A DNA stretch of 64,000 nt. Source: Pseudaminobacter soli (ex Li et al. 2025). GTDB lineage: Bacteria; Pseudomonadota; Alphaproteobacteria; Rhizobiales; Rhizobiaceae. The position numbers and the translations under genes are program-made. The notes beneath the pieces were generated by a model. It was not told the origin of the DNA, did not search any database, and saw only the letters and a program-made list of their open reading frames with translations. This document shows positions 45,780-55,050 of the stretch, in pieces; the first letter of the stretch is position 1; each line of letters starts with the position of its first letter. The stretch is from contig NZ_JARXVF010000001.1 of the NCBI RefSeq assembly GCF_029892515.1, positions 1,922,001 through 1,986,000 on the forward strand, read 5' to 3'.

Positions 45780-45983
45780 TCAGAGGCCGTTCGGCAGAAA
45801 ATTCTTGATGACCTTCTTGGCATCGGGTTCGGCGAGAACCATGGTGCCGCGGGCATCGCGAATGAACTTGTTGGAGCGCTTGATCATGCCGTGGCGCTTG
45901 CCGGCAGCAGCCGACAGGACCTTTCCGGTCGCGGTGATCTTGAACCGCTTCTTGGCGGCCGATTTGGTCTTCATCTTGGGCAT
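45780..45983 (-). CDS. rpmI: 50S ribosomal protein L35
   Basis: A 67-residue, strongly basic protein starting [20 protein letters not shown] and containing [19 protein letters not shown], both typical of L35. AGGAAAG precedes the ATG. It is the first gene of the rpmI-rplT pair. In most bacteria infC lies immediately upstream; here an unrelated membrane protein gene separates them. Confidence 0.97.
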   Translation of the reverse strand: MPKMKTKSAAKKRFKITATGKVLSAAAGKRHGMIKRSNKFIRDARGTMVLAEPDAKKVIKNFLPNGL

Positions 45984-46152
45984 TTTGCTTTCCTTTCTGC
46001 TGCGCTGAATTGCGCTTTTTTCGCTTCGGGCCGACCAAAGCCCGAAAAGCAACAGGAACCGCCACGGCATGCCCTGCCGGACGGTTCTGGACGCGGCCTT
46101 ATAGCGGCGGCGCAGTCAAAGCGCAACCGCTGAATCGCGGGCCGCTAACCGC

Positions 46153-46773
46153 TTAGTACAGGTGGAACAGGACCGGCAGGACGCCGCTGTCCTGCAGATA
46201 TTCGACGAACTCGAAGAAGGGGTATGCCACCAGGAAGATGAGCCCATCGGTGAAGGTGCGGTAAAGCGTCTTCGGCCGTACCGACAGCATCTCGGCATCC
46301 TTGAAGAGGCTGAAGTTCGGGAAGAACCGCGGCACCCTGTCCAGGTAGCGAAGATAGACCTCGCCGAACGTCCTCTTGAGATAGTCTTCCTCGACCAGGA
46401 TGACATAGAGGAAGGACAGGTAGGTCAGAACGGCAAAGATGACCGCCACGGTCACGCTGCCCATCAAGGCGCCCACTCCGCCAGCGCCGATCGCGCTGAA
46501 GACGTAGAGCGGGTTGCGCGTCACCGAATAAGGGCCTTTGTCGACGATCTCAGCGCTCTTGCGTCCGCCGATATAGAGCGTGCACCAGGTGCGTCCGAGA
46601 ATTGCAACCAGGATGAGCACGAAGCCGACGACTTCGACATACTCATGCGACTTGCTGCCGGCCGGCAGCGCCGACTGCACGAACAGGAGAGCCACGAAGG
46701 CCACGGTGATGAGTGCGGCCAGCGCCAGACGTCTACGGTGCTGGAAACGGCTTAGATCGGACGATGATGACAT
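46153..46773 (-). CDS. Isoprenylcysteine carboxyl methyltransferase-like membrane protein
   Basis: A 206-residue inner-membrane protein with about five helices. The ICMT/PEMT family motif GPYSVTRNPLYVFSAIG at about 80-96 forms the SAM-binding and catalytic loop, followed by VEEDYLKRTFGEVYLRYLDRVPRFFP, which ends the methyltransferase domain. A further C-terminal helix (TFTDGLIFLVAYPFFEFVEYLQ) follows. The substrate in bacteria is unknown, since they lack prenylated CAAX proteins. It sits between infC and rpmI but is insulated from infC by a terminator, and its start has AAGG five bases upstream. Confidence 0.82.
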   Translation of the reverse strand: MSSSSDLSRFQHRRRLALAALITVAFVALLFVQSALPAGSKSHEYVEVVGFVLILVAILGRTWCTLYIGGRKSAEIVDKGPYSVTRNPLYVFSAIGAGGVGALMGSVTVAVIFAVLTYLSFLYVILVEEDYLKRTFGEVYLRYLDRVPRFFPNFSLFKDAEMLSVRPKTLYRTFTDGLIFLVAYPFFEFVEYLQDSGVLPVLFHLY

Positions 46774-46788
46774 GATTGCCTTGAGAAC

Positions 46789-46827
46789 AAAAAAGGGGCG
46801 GCTCTCAAAATTTGAAGGCCGCCGCCC
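46789..46827 (-). terminator. Rho-independent terminator after infC
   Basis: Stem GGGCGGC/GCCGCCC around an 18-base loop, followed on the minus strand by six T. It lies about 60 bases past the infC stop and just before the methyltransferase-like gene. Confidence 0.75.
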
Positions 46828-46889
46828 TTTGCGGGAGTCAGTCTTGAGCGCCGCCCGGGAGCGACGGCGTAGTCACAACTCACGCCGCA

Positions 46890-47426
46890 TCAGCGCGGCG
46901 CAAGCACCATCATCATCTGGCGGCCTTCGAGCTTCGGCTCGGCCTCGACCTTGGCGATCGTCGCCACTTCGTCGCGAACCTTGTGCAGAAGCTGCATGCC
47001 AAGCTCCATATGCGCCATTTCGCGACCGCGGAAACGGAGCGTCAGCTTGACCTTGTCGCCTTCCTCGAAGAAGCGGCGCACAGCCTTCATCTTCACCTCG
47101 TAATCGTGGGTGTCGATGTTCGGACGCATCTTGATCTCCTTGATCTCGATGGTCTTCTGGTGCCGGCGTGCTTCGGCGGCCTTCTTCTGGTTTGCGTATT
47201 TCAGTTTGCCGAGGTCGAGAATCTTGACGACCGGCGGCTGGGCGTTGGGGGATATCTCAACGAGATCGAGGCCTGCCTCTTCGGCGGCCAACAGAGCCTC
47301 ATTGATCGAAACTTCGCCGCGATTGCTGCCATCTACATCGATGAGCTGGACCCGGGGCACCCGGATGTCGCGATTTGAGCGCGGGCCGTCCTTGGTGGGC
47401 GCCGCTGCTTTGAAAGGTCTGCGAAT
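46890..47426 (-). CDS. infC: Translation initiation factor IF-3, ATT start
   Basis: A 178-residue IF-3. The N-terminal domain opens [29 protein letters not shown], and the C-terminal domain has [42 protein letters not shown]. No ATG, GTG or TTG lies at the expected N-terminus. An ATT codon there has GGAG nine bases upstream and gives exactly the usual length. AUU starts are the well-known basis of IF-3 autoregulation in E. coli and are common for infC. A longer reading from TTG would add 27 unneeded residues. A promoter-like TTGACT element lies about 70 bases upstream. Confidence 0.95.
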   Translation of the reverse strand: MRRPFKAAAPTKDGPRSNRDIRVPRVQLIDVDGSNRGEVSINEALLAAEEAGLDLVEISPNAQPPVVKILDLGKLKYANQKKAAEARRHQKTIEIKEIKMRPNIDTHDYEVKMKAVRRFFEEGDKVKLTLRFRGREMAHMELGMQLLHKVRDEVATIAKVEAEPKLEGRQMMMVLAPR

Positions 47427-47472
47427 GGTCGTTATCTCCTCGAACCGTTGACGTTCAATGACTGTATTGCGC

Positions 47473-47501
47473 CTATTTCGGTAAGGCGCGGCGCAAGTCA
47501 A
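47473..47501 (-). promoter_or_regulatory. Candidate promoter of infC
   Basis: On the minus strand TTGACT and AAATAG are 17 bases apart, about 45 bases before the ATT start. The -10 element is weak. Confidence 0.35.
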
Positions 47502-47626
47502 TAGCACATGAAATTCAATAAATCACCTGAATCCATGAGAAAGCGCGCGGTTTGCTGGGCCAACGCTACGGGCTTTGCGGCTGATTCGAGCTGTGTCAAA
47601 AGGGCTGCACTCGACAGGAAAACGAC

Positions 47627-48400
47627 ATGACCGACATGCCCCCCGAATTTCTCGACGTCAACGGCACGGCCATCGCCCTGCGTCGGCTTGCCGGAACCCA
47701 GCCCGGCGTGGTCTGGCTGGGCGGTTTCCGCTCCGACATGCTGGGCACCAAGGCTGAGACGCTGAGTAGCTGGGCCGGGAGCAACGGCCGCGCCTATCTG
47801 CGCCACGACTATTCCGGCCACGGCGAGTCCGGCGGCGATTTCGTCGAAGGCACGATCTCCAAATGGCTCGGCGAGAGCCTTGCCGTGTTCCGCACCTTCA
47901 CTGAAGGCCCCCAGGTTCTGGTCGGCTCGTCGATGGGCGCCTGGATCGCGCTGCGCATGGTGCAGGAATTGCGCAAGGCCGGCGAAGGCGAACGCGTGGC
48001 CGGCATCGTGCTCCTGGCGCCGGCACCGGATTTCACCTCCGAACTGGTCGAGCCGAAGCTGACGGCCGCGCACAAGCGCGACCTCGCCAAGAAAGGCTTC
48101 TTCGACGTTCCTTCCGAATATTCGTCGGAAGCCTATGTCTACACCCGCGCCCTGATCGAGGACGGCCGGCTGAACCGCGTGATGGGCGGCCCCATCGACA
48201 CGCATTGCCCGGTGCATGTACTGCAGGGACTGGCCGACCCGGACGTGCCGCACGCCCATGCGCTGAGGCTGGTGAGCCTGCTGCCCGCCGACGACGTGAC
48301 GCTTTCGCTCATTCCCGACGGCGACCACCGCTTGTCGCGGCCACAGGATCTCGACATGTTGATACGCGCGGTCGAGGCGATCAGCACGCAAAGGGGGTAG
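47627..48400 (+). CDS. Alpha/beta hydrolase
   Basis: A 257-residue cytoplasmic hydrolase. The nucleophile S102 lies in VGSSMGAW. The oxyanion stretch is VVWLGGFRSDM, and DYSGHGESGG (about 61-70) is the usual dipeptide-rich loop. The acid is in GLADPDVP and the His in PDGDHRLS near the C-terminus. It resembles the ABHD10 / palmitoyl-thioesterase-like group; the substrate is unknown. AGGA precedes the ATG. The BenE transporter begins three bases after its stop, so the two share a transcript. Confidence 0.88.
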   Translation: MTDMPPEFLDVNGTAIALRRLAGTQPGVVWLGGFRSDMLGTKAETLSSWAGSNGRAYLRHDYSGHGESGGDFVEGTISKWLGESLAVFRTFTEGPQVLVGSSMGAWIALRMVQELRKAGEGERVAGIVLLAPAPDFTSELVEPKLTAAHKRDLAKKGFFDVPSEYSSEAYVYTRALIEDGRLNRVMGGPIDTHCPVHVLQGLADPDVPHAHALRLVSLLPADDVTLSLIPDGDHRLSRPQDLDMLIRAVEAISTQRG

Positions 48401-48403
48401 GCA

Positions 48404-49561
48404 ATGCGGCTTTCGGTTCCAGTATCGGCCTTCGTCGCGGCCATTGTCGGCTTTGGCGGCACGCTGGCGGTCATCATCGCCGCCGCGGACGCCGTGGGCG
48501 CCACCCGAGCCGAGACCGCAAGCTGGGTAACCGCGATCTGCCTCGCCATGGCGCTCGAAACCGCCTGGCTGAGCTGGCGCACGAAAATGCCGGTCATCAC
48601 CGCCTGGTCGACGCCCGGCGCCGCACTTGTGGCGGCAAGCTCCGGCTTTTCCATGAGCGATGCGGTCGGCGCCTTCATCGTGGCGGCACTCCTTCTGATC
48701 ATCACCGGCCTGTTCAAGCCGCTGACCCGGCTGATCTCGCGTATTCCCGCTTCTGTCGCGTCGGGCATGCTGGCCGGCATCGTGGTGACCTTCGCCATCA
48801 ACGCGGCCAAGACCATTCCCGTCGATCCGGTGTTGATCCTGCCGCTGGTCGCAGCCTTCTTCGTCATCCGCCTGTTCAACCCGGCGCTGTCGGTGCTGGC
48901 CGTGCTGGTCGGCGGCGGTGCGCTCGCCTTCCTCACCGGACGCGTCGGCGGGCTGCCCGCGCCCGAGCTTTCGACACTGACCCTGATTGCGCCGACCTTC
49001 TCGGCTTCGACGATCATAGGGCTGGCGATACCGCTCTATCTCGTCACCATGGCCTCGCAGAACCTTTCCGGCCTCGCCGTGCTGCGTGCCGCAGGTTACC
49101 ACCCGGAACCGGGACCGCTGATTTCGGTGACCGGCCTGTTCTCGCTGCTATCGGCGCCATTCGGTGCACTCACCACCAATCTGGCGGCGATCTCCGCGGC
49201 GATCTGCACCGGCCCCGACGCCCACCCAGATCCGGCCGAACGTTGGAAGACCGGTCCCTTCTATTCGCTCGCCTATCTGATCTTCGCGATGTTCGGTGCC
49301 TCGCTGGTTGCGGTGTTCGCCGTGCTGCCGCAGAGCCTGATCGTGCTGGTGGCGGGGCTGGCGCTGATGGCACCGCTGGCGAATGCGCTGACGATTGCGC
49401 TGAAGGACGAGCACGAGCGCATGGCCGCCACCACCGCCTTTGCCGTCACCGCTTCGGGTCTGACCATGTTCGGCGTCGGCGCCGCTTTCTGGGGACTGAT
49501 GGCCGGCCTGATGGTGCTTGGGCTCGACGTCGCCAAGGTCCTCAAAAAACGCGCGGCCTGA
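48404..49561 (+). CDS. BenE family benzoate/H+ symporter-like transporter
   Basis: A 385-residue, highly hydrophobic protein with about 12 helices. WVTAICLAMALETAWLSWRTKMPVITAWSTPGAALVA and the later FSASTIIGLAIPLYLVTMASQNLSGLAVLRAAGY are characteristic of BenE, within the nucleobase-ascorbate superfamily. BenE was described as a benzoate importer, but no aromatic catabolic genes lie near, so the substrate is uncertain. GGGGG sits before the ATG. It forms a two-gene unit with the hydrolase. Confidence 0.88.
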   Translation: MRLSVPVSAFVAAIVGFGGTLAVIIAAADAVGATRAETASWVTAICLAMALETAWLSWRTKMPVITAWSTPGAALVAASSGFSMSDAVGAFIVAALLLIITGLFKPLTRLISRIPASVASGMLAGIVVTFAINAAKTIPVDPVLILPLVAAFFVIRLFNPALSVLAVLVGGGALAFLTGRVGGLPAPELSTLTLIAPTFSASTIIGLAIPLYLVTMASQNLSGLAVLRAAGYHPEPGPLISVTGLFSLLSAPFGALTTNLAAISAAICTGPDAHPDPAERWKTGPFYSLAYLIFAMFGASLVAVFAVLPQSLIVLVAGLALMAPLANALTIALKDEHERMAATTAFAVTASGLTMFGVGAAFWGLMAGLMVLGLDVAKVLKKRAA

Positions 49562-49673
49562 CTGGCGCTTGTCCGGATTCCGCCGAATCCGCCTTGAATC
49601 GCCGTTTTTCCGTTCCCATGTCGTTGTGGAGCAGCCGGAATGGGCTGCCTCCGAACCGAAGGAACGGAAAAAC

Positions 49674-50114
49674 ATGAACACGACTGCACTGATCCGCCCG
49701 GCCTGGACGCCGGCAACCATCGCGTTGATGGTGATCGGCTTCATGGTGTTCTGGCCACTGGGCCTTGCCATGCTTGCCTATATCATCTGGGGCGACCGGC
49801 TTGACGGCTTCAAGCGCAATGTCAACAAGGCGACGGACGGCATGTTCGCCGGCTGTCGCAAATCCGGCTTTGGCGCGAGCTCGCGCACCGGCAATGTGGC
49901 CTTCGACGACTGGCGCGAGAAGGAACTCGAACGCCTCGCCGAAGAGCGCCGCAAGCTCGACGAAACGCTGACCGAGTTCGACGACTACATGCGCGAACTG
50001 CGGCGCGCCAAGGACCAGGAAGAGTTTGACCGCTTCATGGCCAATCGCAACCGTTCGACCGCGCCCACCCGGCGCGGCAAGTCGTCGCCCGGCCCGATGC
50101 CCGAAGAAGGCTGA
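49674..50114 (+). CDS. DUF2852 domain membrane protein
   Basis: A 146-residue protein with one clear membrane region (WTPATIALMVIGFMVFWPLGLAMLAYIIWG, residues 11-40), then a basic segment and a charged C-terminal coiled coil (WREKELERLAEERRKLDETLTEFDDYMRELRRAKDQEEFDRF, about 82-122). This is the layout of DUF2852, found across Alphaproteobacteria and of unknown function. AAGGAACGG precedes the ATG. The open frame is longer, but the family starts here. A hairpin terminator follows. Confidence 0.85.
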   Translation: MNTTALIRPAWTPATIALMVIGFMVFWPLGLAMLAYIIWGDRLDGFKRNVNKATDGMFAGCRKSGFGASSRTGNVAFDDWREKELERLAEERRKLDETLTEFDDYMRELRRAKDQEEFDRFMANRNRSTAPTRRGKSSPGPMPEEG

Positions 50115-50136
50115 ACCACGCCGGACATAGCATTCC

Positions 50137-50163
50137 AACGGCGCCGCTATCTGCGGCGCCGTT
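50137..50163 (+). terminator. Rho-independent terminator after the DUF2852 gene
   Basis: Stem AACGGCGCCGC/GCGGCGCCGTT with loop TATCT, followed by TTCTACTT on the plus strand. It also abuts the stop of the small gene on the minus strand and could serve both. Confidence 0.7.
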
Positions 50164-50164
50164 T

Positions 50165-50335
50165 CTACTTCCGAGTAGTGATGGTTCGGCCAAGCTCTCG
50201 CTCTACCAGTTCGCGAAGTTTGTGAATGCCGCCTATTTGTCGTTCCAATTCCGCGCGCAATTTCTGATCATGACCCGGCAGGAACTCTCCACCCGCAGTT
50301 TGCTCACCACACCCGCAAACGCAATCTCTCATCAT
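50165..50335 (-). CDS. 56-residue Cys-rich small protein, probable zinc-binding module
   Basis: An open frame of 56 residues. It starts at an ATG ATG pair behind GGGGGGCG, and its N-terminus holds C5-x-C7-G-C9-G followed by EQTAGGEFLPGHDQKLRAEL. The second half is a predicted charged helix (RQIGGIHKLRELVERELGR). A C-x-C-x-C cluster followed by a GGxFLPGHDxKLR stretch reads like a small metal-binding module, and I have the impression of similar modules in other bacteria, but I cannot name a family. Codon use (ATA, TTG, CTT, ACT, CAA) and GC content are unlike its neighbours, suggesting recent acquisition. The stop abuts a hairpin terminator. Confidence 0.6.
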   Translation of the reverse strand: MMRDCVCGCGEQTAGGEFLPGHDQKLRAELERQIGGIHKLRELVERELGRTITTRK

Positions 50336-50418
50336 TCGCCCCCCAGGCCTCGCAATCTCATAGATTCTCGGCTTTCTAACCTAGACGCAATAGCAACCGA
50401 ATCACTTATTCTCGCCCC

Positions 50419-51180
50419 ATGCCGTTCGGTTTCCTGAGATCATTGCAGTCCCGCCCAGCGCCGTCGCCTGTGCAGCAGCGCGAGCACAAGGTTGCGGGCC
50501 GCACGCTGCCTTTGCGCATTGTCGAGAACGACCGCGCCACGCGGCTGACGCTGCGCATCGACGCTGGCGGGCGGGGCCTGCGCATCACCGTGCCGCCGGG
50601 ACTGGCGCGCGGCGAGGTCGACCGCTTCCTCACCCGGCATCAAGGCTGGCTGGAACAGCGACTGGCAAAGATTCCGGACCGCCCGCAGGTGCGCCCCGGC
50701 ATCAAGGTGCCGATCCGCGGCGTGCCGCACACGATCGTGCACGAACCGGACAAGCGCGGCACGACGAAGATCGGCCGCGACGCCAACGGCCCGACGCTGA
50801 CCGTACATGGCGAGCTTGCGCATCTGCCGCGACGCGTGGCCGATTTCCTCAAGCGCGAGGCCAAGCGCGACATCGAGGCGCTGGTGGAAAAGCACTGCAC
50901 GGCCGCCGGCCGACGTGCCAAGACGATCCGTTTTCGCGATACGTCGAGCCGCTGGGGCTCCTGCACCTCGGACGGGGCGCTGTCCTTTTCCTGGCGCATC
51001 ATGATGGCGCCGCCGCCGGTCATAAACTACCTCGTCGCACACGAGGTGGCGCATCTGCGCGAGATGAACCACGGCCCCCGCTTCTGGCAGCTCTGCGAGG
51101 AGCTTTGCCCCGACACCGAGCGCTGCAAGGCCTGGCTGAAGCGCAACGGCACGGCCCTTCAGGCAATCGTGTTCGAGTAA
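50419..51180 (+). CDS. YgjP-like (DUF45, M48-type) metallopeptidase
   Basis: A 253-residue soluble protein. The zinc site is HEVAH at 208-212, with the third His at 218 in EMNHGPRFW. SRWGSC at 177-182 is the second signature of the YgjP/WLM-related family. The N-terminal half is a small beta-rich domain with many Arg residues. Members are classed as zinc peptidases, but for E. coli YgjP a UTP pyrophosphatase activity has also been proposed, so function is open. It starts just after a gene-poor, AT-richer stretch and ends 69 bases before trpF. Confidence 0.85.
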   Translation: MPFGFLRSLQSRPAPSPVQQREHKVAGRTLPLRIVENDRATRLTLRIDAGGRGLRITVPPGLARGEVDRFLTRHQGWLEQRLAKIPDRPQVRPGIKVPIRGVPHTIVHEPDKRGTTKIGRDANGPTLTVHGELAHLPRRVADFLKREAKRDIEALVEKHCTAAGRRAKTIRFRDTSSRWGSCTSDGALSFSWRIMMAPPPVINYLVAHEVAHLREMNHGPRFWQLCEELCPDTERCKAWLKRNGTALQAIVFE

Positions 51181-51249
51181 GCCGCGGATATCGCCCCGCT
51201 ACGGACGCTTTTCCTCGACTCCGCCACCATTTCGTGGCACTCCCCACAC

Positions 51250-51909
51250 ATGGCACTCGACATCAAAATCTGCGGCCTGAAAACCGACGCGGCCGTCGCG
51301 GCGGCGCTTTCGGGCGGCGCAAGCCATATCGGCTTCATCTTCTTTCCCAAGAGCCCGCGCCACATCACCCCTGGCGAAGCCGCAAGGCTGCGCCAGGCGG
51401 CAGACGGCCGGGCCAAGGCAGTGGCGGTGACCGTCGACGCCGACGACGCGACGCTGGACGAGATCGTCGCCGTAATGGCGCCCGACATGCTGCAGCTGCA
51501 CGGCAAGGAAACGGCCGAACGCCTGACGGCGGTGAAGCAGCGCTACGGCCTGCCGGTGATAAAGGCTCTTGCCATTCGCGAGGCCGCCGACCTGGCCGCG
51601 ATCGCGCCCTATCGCGGGCATGCCGACCGCTTCCTATTCGACGCCAAGCCGCCGGCCGGCTCGGAGCTTCCGGGCGGCAATGGTGTGTCCTTCGACTGGC
51701 GCGTGCTGGCGGGCCTTGACGCTGGACTCGATTACATGCTTTCGGGTGGGCTCAACGCCGCAAATGTCGGCGACGCCCTCAAGCTTGCCAATCCGCCCGC
51801 CATCGACATCTCGTCGGGCGTGGAAAGCGCGCCGGGCGTCAAGGACGTGGCGCTGATCGAGAATTTCTTCCGGGCCGTGCGGGCCGCAACCGACAACCGC
51901 GCCGCCTGA
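51250..51909 (+). CDS. trpF: Phosphoribosylanthranilate isomerase
   Basis: A 219-residue TIM barrel, third step of tryptophan synthesis from anthranilate. IKICGLKT at the N-terminus holds the catalytic Cys. [22 protein letters not shown], the Asp in FLFDAKPP and [12 protein letters not shown] form the remaining active site and phosphate loop. Length is normal. trpB follows after 74 bases and trpA after that, so trpF-trpB-trpA form one unit; the earlier genes trpE, trpD and trpC are elsewhere, the usual arrangement in Hyphomicrobiales. Confidence 0.96.
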   Translation: MALDIKICGLKTDAAVAAALSGGASHIGFIFFPKSPRHITPGEAARLRQAADGRAKAVAVTVDADDATLDEIVAVMAPDMLQLHGKETAERLTAVKQRYGLPVIKALAIREAADLAAIAPYRGHADRFLFDAKPPAGSELPGGNGVSFDWRVLAGLDAGLDYMLSGGLNAANVGDALKLANPPAIDISSGVESAPGVKDVALIENFFRAVRAATDNRAA

Positions 51910-51983
51910 TCCACGCAGGACATGTCTGGCAAGCGGAAGCGTTTCCGGCCGGATGTGTTCGAACCAGTCTTAGGAGAGCGGCC

Positions 51984-53204
51984 GTGAACCAGCCGGCAGA
52001 GCCCAATTCCTTCCGTACCGGTCCCGACGAGCAGGGCATGTTCGGCATTTTCGGCGGCCGTTTCGTCGCCGAAACATTGATGCCGCTGATCCTCGACCTG
52101 GAGCAGCACTGGAACGCGGCCAAGAACGATCCCGCCTTCCGCGCGGAACTGACCGCGCTCTCCACCTTCTACGCCGGCCGGCCCTCGAAGCTGTACTACG
52201 CCGAAGGCCTGACGAAGCATCTCGGCGGCGCGAAGATCTATTTCAAGCGCGAGGACCTGAACCACACCGGCAGCCACAAGATCAATAACTGCCTCGGCCA
52301 GATCCTGCTCGCCAAGCGCATGGGCAAGAAGCGCATCATCGCCGAAACCGGCGCCGGCCAGCACGGCGTAGCCTCCGCTACGGTTTCCGCGCGCTTCGGC
52401 TATCCCTGCATCGTCTATATGGGCGCCACCGACGTTGAGCGGCAGAAGCCCAACGTCTTCCGCATGAAGCTCCTCGGCGCCGAAGTGCGCGCGGTCGAAT
52501 CCGGCCACGGCACGCTGAAGGACGCCATGAACGAGGCGCTGCGCGACTGGGTGACCAATGTCGAGGACACCTATTACCTGATCGGCACCGCCGCCGGGCC
52601 GCACCCCTATCCCGAGCTGGTGCGCGACTTCCAGTCGGTGATCGGCACCGAAGCACGCGCGCAGATGCTGGAGCAGGAAGGCCGCCTGCCTGACGTCATC
52701 ATCGCCGCCGTCGGCGGCGGCTCGAACGCCATCGGCCTGTTCCACCCCTTCCTCGACGACCGCAATGTGAAGATCATCGGCGTCGAAGCCGGCGGACGCG
52801 GCCTCGAGGGCGTCGAGCACTGCGCCTCGATGAGCGCCGGCCGCCCCGGCGTGCTGCACGGCAACCGCACCTACCTGCTCCAGAACGACGATGGGCAGAT
52901 CCTCGACGGCCACTCGATCTCGGCCGGCCTCGACTATCCGGGCGTCGGCCCCGAGCACAGCTGGCTGCGCGACAGCGGCCGCGTCGACTATGTGCCGATC
53001 CTCGACGACGAGGCGCTGGACGCCTTCCAGGTCACGACGCGCGTCGAAGGCATCATCCCCGCGCTTGAATCGGCCCATGCCATCGCACATGCGATGAAGA
53101 TCGCGCCGACCATGGGCAAGGATCAGATCATGATCGTCAACCTTTCGGGTCGCGGCGACAAGGACGTGCACACGGTCGCCAAGATGCTGGGCATGGAGAT
53201 CTGA
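51984..53204 (+). CDS. trpB: Tryptophan synthase beta chain
   Basis: A 406-residue PLP enzyme that joins indole and serine. The cofactor lysine is K99 in [26 protein letters not shown] binds the substrate carboxylate, and [14 protein letters not shown] holds the PLP phosphate. [16 protein letters not shown] opens the protein as usual. It works as an alpha2-beta2 complex with TrpA, channelling indole. The TrpA start is two bases after its stop. Confidence 0.98.
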   Translation: MNQPAEPNSFRTGPDEQGMFGIFGGRFVAETLMPLILDLEQHWNAAKNDPAFRAELTALSTFYAGRPSKLYYAEGLTKHLGGAKIYFKREDLNHTGSHKINNCLGQILLAKRMGKKRIIAETGAGQHGVASATVSARFGYPCIVYMGATDVERQKPNVFRMKLLGAEVRAVESGHGTLKDAMNEALRDWVTNVEDTYYLIGTAAGPHPYPELVRDFQSVIGTEARAQMLEQEGRLPDVIIAAVGGGSNAIGLFHPFLDDRNVKIIGVEAGGRGLEGVEHCASMSAGRPGVLHGNRTYLLQNDDGQILDGHSISAGLDYPGVGPEHSWLRDSGRVDYVPILDDEALDAFQVTTRVEGIIPALESAHAIAHAMKIAPTMGKDQIMIVNLSGRGDKDVHTVAKMLGMEI

Positions 53205-53206
53205 GA

Positions 53207-54034
53207 ATGACCATCACCCGCATCGACCGCCGCTTCGAAAAGCTCAAGGCCGAGGGCCGTCCGGCTCTCGTCACCTATTTCATGGCTGGCGACCCGGACT
53301 ACGACACCTCGCTGGCCATCATGAAGTCGCTGCCCAAGGCGGGCGCCGACGTGATCGAGCTCGGCATGCCCTTCTCCGACCCGATGGCCGATGGCCCGGC
53401 GATCCAGGCGGCTGGCCTGCGCGCGCTGAGGGGCGGCCAGACGCTGAAGAAGACGCTGCAGATGGCGCGCGACTTCCGCGCTTCGGGCGACAACGACACG
53501 CCGATCGTTCTGATGGGCTACTACAACCCGATCTACATCTACGGCGTCGACCGCTTCCTCGCCGACGCGCTCGAAGCCGGCATCGACGGGCTGATCGTGG
53601 TCGATCTGCCGCCGGAAATGGATCAGGAACTCTGCGTGCCGGCGCTGAAGGCGGGCATCAACTTCATCCGCCTTGCGACGCCGACCACCGACGACCACCG
53701 CCTGCCCAAGGTTCTGCAGAACACCTCGGGCTTCGTCTACTACGTCTCTATGACCGGCATCACCGGTGCGGCGCTGGCCGACACCGACAAGGTGGCCGCC
53801 GCCGTCACCCGCATCAAGGGCCACACCGACCTGCCGGTCTGCGTCGGCTTCGGCGTCAAGACCGCCGAGCAGGCCCGCGTCATCGGCGCGGTCGCAGATG
53901 GGGTTGTCGTCGGCACAGCGGTCGTCAATGCAATCGCCAATGCGGCAGGCGGCGCGTCTGCCGTGCAGGCCGTGTCGGCGCTGGTCGAAGACCTGGCAGG
54001 CGGCGTGCGTTCGGCGCGCCTTGCTGTTGCCTGA
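53207..54034 (+). CDS. trpA: Tryptophan synthase alpha chain
   Basis: A 275-residue TIM barrel that cleaves indole-3-glycerol phosphate. The catalytic pair is E51 ([16 protein letters not shown]) and D62. [12 protein letters not shown] and [13 protein letters not shown] follow, and [28 protein letters not shown] is the phosphate loop. It is overlapping-close to trpB and is followed by accD after 39 bases. Confidence 0.98.
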   Translation: MTITRIDRRFEKLKAEGRPALVTYFMAGDPDYDTSLAIMKSLPKAGADVIELGMPFSDPMADGPAIQAAGLRALRGGQTLKKTLQMARDFRASGDNDTPIVLMGYYNPIYIYGVDRFLADALEAGIDGLIVVDLPPEMDQELCVPALKAGINFIRLATPTTDDHRLPKVLQNTSGFVYYVSMTGITGAALADTDKVAAAVTRIKGHTDLPVCVGFGVKTAEQARVIGAVADGVVVGTAVVNAIANAAGGASAVQAVSALVEDLAGGVRSARLAVA

Positions 54035-54073
54035 TAATATTCCCATGTCTTTGACATCACAGGAATGGATGCC

Positions 54074-54991
54074 ATGAACTGGATCACCAACTTCGTTCGC
54101 CCGAAGATCAACTCGATGCTCGGCCGGCGCGAAATGCCGGACAACCTCTGGATCAAGGATCCCGAGAGCGGCGAGATGGTCTTCCACAAGGATCTGGAAG
54201 ACAACCAGTACGTCATCCCCTCGTCGGGTCATCACATGAAGATCTCGGCGCGCGAGCGGCTGAAATTCTTCTTCGACGACGGCGAGTACGAGACCATCGA
54301 GAACCCGAAGGTCATGGTCGACCCGCTGAAGTTCCGCGACGAGAAGCGCTATGTCGACCGGCTGAAGGACGCCAAGACCAAGACCAGCATGGAGGACGCG
54401 ATCCTCAATGCGCTCGGCACGATCGAGGGTCTGCCGGTGGTCGTTACCGTTCAGGACTTCGCCTTCATGGGCGGCTCGCTCGGCATGGCCGCAGGCGACG
54501 CCATCATCAAGGCCTTCGAGACTGCGGTCGACAAGCGCCGGCCGCTTATCCTGTTCGCCGCTTCGGGCGGCGCGCGCATGCAGGAAGGCATCCTGTCCCT
54601 GATGCAGCTGCCGCGCACGACCGTGGCCCTCGACCGGCTGAAGGAAGCCGGCCTGCCCTATATCGTGGTGCTGACCAACCCGACGACCGGCGGCGTCACC
54701 GCCTCCTACGCGATGCTGGGCGACGTGCACATTGCCGAGCCCGGCGCACTGATCGGTTTTGCCGGCCCGCGCGTCATCGAGCAGACCATCCGTGAAAAGC
54801 TGCCTGATGGCTTCCAGCGCTCCGAATATCTGATGGATCACGGCATGGTCGACATGGTCGTCTCGCGCCTCAAGATGAAGGCGACCGTTGCCCAGTTGCT
54901 CAAGATCCTGCTGAAGATGCCGGCGAATGAAGCCGAAGCTGTGCCCATGCCGCTGGTGTCGCTGCCGACCGAGGCGCGGCCGCAAGCCTGA
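54074..54991 (+). CDS. accD: Acetyl-CoA carboxylase carboxyltransferase beta subunit, lacking zinc-ribbon cysteines
   Basis: A 305-residue subunit that with AccA moves CO2 from biotin to acetyl-CoA, the first step of fatty acid synthesis. The crotonase-like core is standard: [34 protein letters not shown] and [16 protein letters not shown]. The N-terminal segment that is a Cys4 zinc ribbon in E. coli here reads [13 protein letters not shown] and [11 protein letters not shown]: all four cysteines are replaced. The spacing is kept, so the fold may persist without zinc. An ATG nine bases earlier is possible. It lies between trpA and folC in one plus-strand run. Confidence 0.95.
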   Translation: MNWITNFVRPKINSMLGRREMPDNLWIKDPESGEMVFHKDLEDNQYVIPSSGHHMKISARERLKFFFDDGEYETIENPKVMVDPLKFRDEKRYVDRLKDAKTKTSMEDAILNALGTIEGLPVVVTVQDFAFMGGSLGMAAGDAIIKAFETAVDKRRPLILFAASGGARMQEGILSLMQLPRTTVALDRLKEAGLPYIVVLTNPTTGGVTASYAMLGDVHIAEPGALIGFAGPRVIEQTIREKLPDGFQRSEYLMDHGMVDMVVSRLKMKATVAQLLKILLKMPANEAEAVPMPLVSLPTEARPQA

Positions 54992-55050
54992 CCTGGACGG
55001 GACTGCGCCAGCGCGGTCCCGTGACTTTCGCTCCGGGGGAGGAGCCCTTG

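Noticed and set aside
50222-50437. 71-codon plus-strand frame opposite the small Cys-rich gene
   Set aside because: It has no motif or ribosome site and runs into the start of the YgjP-like gene; the minus-strand reading has the Cys cluster and a proper start.
53123-54985. 620-codon frame antisense to trpA and accD
   Set aside because: It spans two well-defined genes on the other strand and is His/Asp/Arg-rich antisense sequence.
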